Notes under the pieces: generated by a model
The model's input: only the letters and a program-made list of their open reading frames with translations
What the model was told of the DNA's origin: nothing
Databases searched by the model: none
Assembly (NCBI GenBank): GCA_903876665.1
Contig: CAIRAY010000041.1
Span: 1-59,358 of the forward strand
DNA from: an uncultured Fibrobacterota bacterium
GTDB lineage: Bacteria > Fibrobacterota > Fibrobacteria > Fibrobacterales > Fibrobacteraceae
Length of the DNA stretch: 59,358 nucleotides
Direction: 5' to 3'
Program-made: the position numbers and the translations under genes
In this document: positions 57,768 to 59,358 of the stretch, in pieces
Position numbering within the stretch: position 1 is the first letter of the stretch
Layout: each line of letters begins with the position of its first letter

Positions 57768-58409
57768 ATGATGGCCAAACAACTGATTCCCGCAATGATT
57801 CTTGGAATCGTTCTCCCTGTTGCCCTTTATGCGGCCCCGGAGTGCATTACCGTGCGTGGCGCAAAGCAAGGAACCCTGCTGTTTGGCTCCGTAAGCGTTG
57901 GCGATGATAGCGTGAGGGTGGTGCGGATCATGAATAAGTGTGCGACCGCATCCGGGAATGTTTCTCTTGGTCTGTCGGGAATAGGTTTTTCTACGCCCCT
58001 GTCGGGCAAAGTTCTGGTCCTTCCCAGCCGAACCCGCACTTCCATTGCGGTTACCTTTGCTCCCAATGCCGTGACCGATTTCGCGGGCAACTTGTCTGTT
58101 TACGCCAGCAAGGAGCTCGGGATGGCCTTGAAAGGTTCGGGACTCCTCGGGGTTATTCCAGTGGAGCCTCCTCCCGTTGACCCCATTCCAGTGGATCCGG
58201 GGGTGGTGGATCCGGCCATTGGAGATACCAGTACCACCTTGACTCCGGAGGAGCTTGCCCTGATGGAGATCCCTGCCGAACAGCTTGTCCTGGAAGGTCC
58301 CACGAGCCTTGAATCCTGCAAGAGACTCAACTCGCACCTCCTGGTGGAAAAGAAGGCTGGGTTCAATTTTGACATTTCTGGTCGCAGGGTTCCTGGAGTT
58401 AGCTGGTAA
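57768..58409 (+). CDS. Secreted protein with an Ig-like (ASH-type) domain
   Basis: This 213-residue protein has a signal peptide (LIPAMILGIVLPVALYA). One beta-sandwich resembling an ASH/choice-of-anchor domain follows (LLFGSVSVGDDSVRVVRIMN, then FAPNAVTDFAGNLSVYAS). A Pro/Val/Asp-rich linker (about 125-150) leads to a short C-terminal tail ending FNFDISGRRVPGVSW. FDISGRRV is how many type-IX sorting domains begin, but the rest of such a domain is missing. GAGG lies seven bases before the ATG at 57768. Surface or periplasmic location is likely. Confidence 0.6.
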   Translation: MMAKQLIPAMILGIVLPVALYAAPECITVRGAKQGTLLFGSVSVGDDSVRVVRIMNKCATASGNVSLGLSGIGFSTPLSGKVLVLPSRTRTSIAVTFAPNAVTDFAGNLSVYASKELGMALKGSGLLGVIPVEPPPVDPIPVDPGVVDPAIGDTSTTLTPEELALMEIPAEQLVLEGPTSLESCKRLNSHLLVEKKAGFNFDISGRRVPGVSW

Positions 58410-58422
58410 CGCCTTGCGCTGA

Positions 58423-58453
58423 TTTGTGGGTCGGGTTGTTTTTGCTACCTTCC
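58423..58453 (+). promoter_or_regulatory. Promoter of the prepilin peptidase gene
   Basis: TTTG, 19 bases, TACCTTCC, with the ATG seven bases after TACCTT and no Shine-Dalgarno. It fits the leaderless class seen elsewhere in the window. Confidence 0.4.
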
Positions 58454-58458
58454 TTCCC

Positions 58459-59274
58459 ATGTTTTCAATTCCTGAAATTCCGGTTTGGCTGGGTCAATGG
58501 GTTTTTGCCCTGTTTGGACTCATTTTTGGGTCGTTTTTTAATGTGCTGATTTACCGGGTTCCTCGGGATTTGCCCATCGCCTTTCCTGCGTCCCATTGTC
58601 CGCATTGCATGTCGCCGATTCGCCTGCGCCACAATATTCCCGTGCTGGGTTGGCTGATGCTCCGGGGCCGCTGCAAGGACTGCCGGGCACTGATTTCCAT
58701 TCAGTATCCAATAGTGGAAGCTATCACCGGGATTTTGGCCTTTTGCGCGGTTCGCCTAGTACACCCAGATGCATCCGAGCTGATTGATTTTGCCCGGGTG
58801 CTTCCCGTGTTTTGGATGATGATCACTTTGGTGCCCATTGCTGCAGTGGACTTCCCGTATCAGTTGATTCCGGATACGGTTCCGGTCGGCGGCCTTCTGA
58901 TTGGAGTTGCCGTTTCATTTCTTCCCGGTGGAATGGATTGGCAACAAAGCCTTATCGGTATTGCGGCCGCAGGCGGTGGACTTTTTCTTTTCGCCTTCAT
59001 CATGGGCAAGCTACTCAAGCGCGATGCCATGGGTTTGGGCGATGTCAAGCTTTTGGCGGCCTTCGGGGCCATGATGGGTTGGGGACATTCCGTTGCAGCT
59101 GTGATTGCGGCCTCTTTTCTGGCTTTGGTGGTGATGGTTCCCTGGCGATTGATTCGCAAAGAATCCAACCACGAGCCATTGGCGTTTGGGCCTTTCATAG
59201 GTGTGATGGGCCCGGTGATGTTCCTCTGGGGCGACCGGATCATCGCGTGGTACTGGAATCTGCTTCGCTTCTAG
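58459..59274 (+). CDS. pilD: Type IV prepilin peptidase / N-methyltransferase
   Basis: This 271-residue membrane protein has the A24 prepilin peptidase layout. The N-terminal cytoplasmic methylase domain has two CxxC pairs (C47/C50, C72/C75) and GSFFNVLIYRVP. The two catalytic aspartates are D131 in AAVDFPYQLIPD and D195 in GLGDVKLL. It cleaves the leader of type IV pilins or pseudopilins and methylates the new N-terminus. No pilin or secretion gene is in the window. The ATG at 58459 follows a TACCTT box by seven bases. The last 84 bases of the window hold no further feature. Confidence 0.93.
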   Translation: MFSIPEIPVWLGQWVFALFGLIFGSFFNVLIYRVPRDLPIAFPASHCPHCMSPIRLRHNIPVLGWLMLRGRCKDCRALISIQYPIVEAITGILAFCAVRLVHPDASELIDFARVLPVFWMMITLVPIAAVDFPYQLIPDTVPVGGLLIGVAVSFLPGGMDWQQSLIGIAAAGGGLFLFAFIMGKLLKRDAMGLGDVKLLAAFGAMMGWGHSVAAVIAASFLALVVMVPWRLIRKESNHEPLAFGPFIGVMGPVMFLWGDRIIAWYWNLLRF

Positions 59275-59358
59275 TTGTGGTTCGAAAATGCAGGGGCGGG
59301 GGGTGGCTAAGGCCCTTTCGGCAAGACGCTCCGTGGCACTTCGGTTCCGGTTCCGCTA

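Overview
The window looks like a chromosomal segment of a Fibrobacterota bacterium (FCB superphylum). The evidence is a FISUMP-domain lipoprotein behind a Ser-rich linker (47777-48670), a TIGR02147-type regulator coupled to a lipoprotein gene (24465-25975), many Ser-rich lipoproteins and outer-membrane barrels ending in F or W, PorV/PorQ-like proteins, and a Bacteroidota-like promoter pattern (TTG or TTTSG, 17-22 nt, TAnnTTTG) that often sits 6-7 nt before a start codon with no Shine-Dalgarno. I see no rRNA, tRNA, CRISPR array or transposase gene.

Layout. 1-2034: the tail of a Ser-linker protein, a GNAT acetyltransferase, a Cys-rich unknown protein and a repeat-filled gap. 2035-2976: a radical SAM protein. 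2961-12607 (minus strand): a tightly coupled nine-gene operon encoding an outer-membrane barrel, CDP-glucose synthesis (rfbF, rfbG), an SDR epimerase, a periplasmic TPR protein, a processive family-2 glycosyltransferase, a membrane-anchored GH26-like hydrolase and two secreted beta-propellers. It reads as a synthase-dependent exopolysaccharide system. 12752-14032: two methyltransferases. 14091-19321: a compact XRE / AlbA_2-ATPase / SNF2 helicase / SWIM-finger operon, probably an acquired nucleic-acid-handling or defence cassette.

19418-28813: an ECF sigma factor (26094) with a coupled membrane protein as likely anti-sigma factor, and a four-gene envelope and electron-transfer operon (19418-23194). 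Near-identical promoters (TGAAA-N17-CGTAT) precede the sigma gene and that operon. A BASS-family transporter and the TIGR02147/lipoprotein pair lie between them. 29108-32758: a RiPP-like cluster with an ArsM-like methyltransferase, a 41-residue Cys-containing peptide, a radical SAM/SPASM maturase and a thioredoxin-thioredoxin reductase fusion.

32783-43424: rRNA pseudouridine synthase, a barrel-HEAT protein, a glutamine amidotransferase, a DHH-like phosphoesterase, two porin-like paralogues, LolA, a FlgD-Ig secreted protein and two PorV/PorQ-like barrels. 43407-47695: a sigma-54 activator without receiver domain, argC, YchJ-like, a TPMT-like methyltransferase and rlmN. 47777-59274: FISUMP lipoprotein, a PEGA-like lipoprotein, the TIGR03960/DUF2344 radical SAM protein, a broken MFS gene next to an XRE gene, Ppx/GppA, a Spy-like protein, purM, a secreted Ig-like protein and a prepilin peptidase.

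The RiPP-like cluster, the exopolysaccharide operon and the SNF2/SWIM/AlbA cassette are the best candidates for new biology. All functions are inferred from motifs and gene order read by eye; no database search was run.
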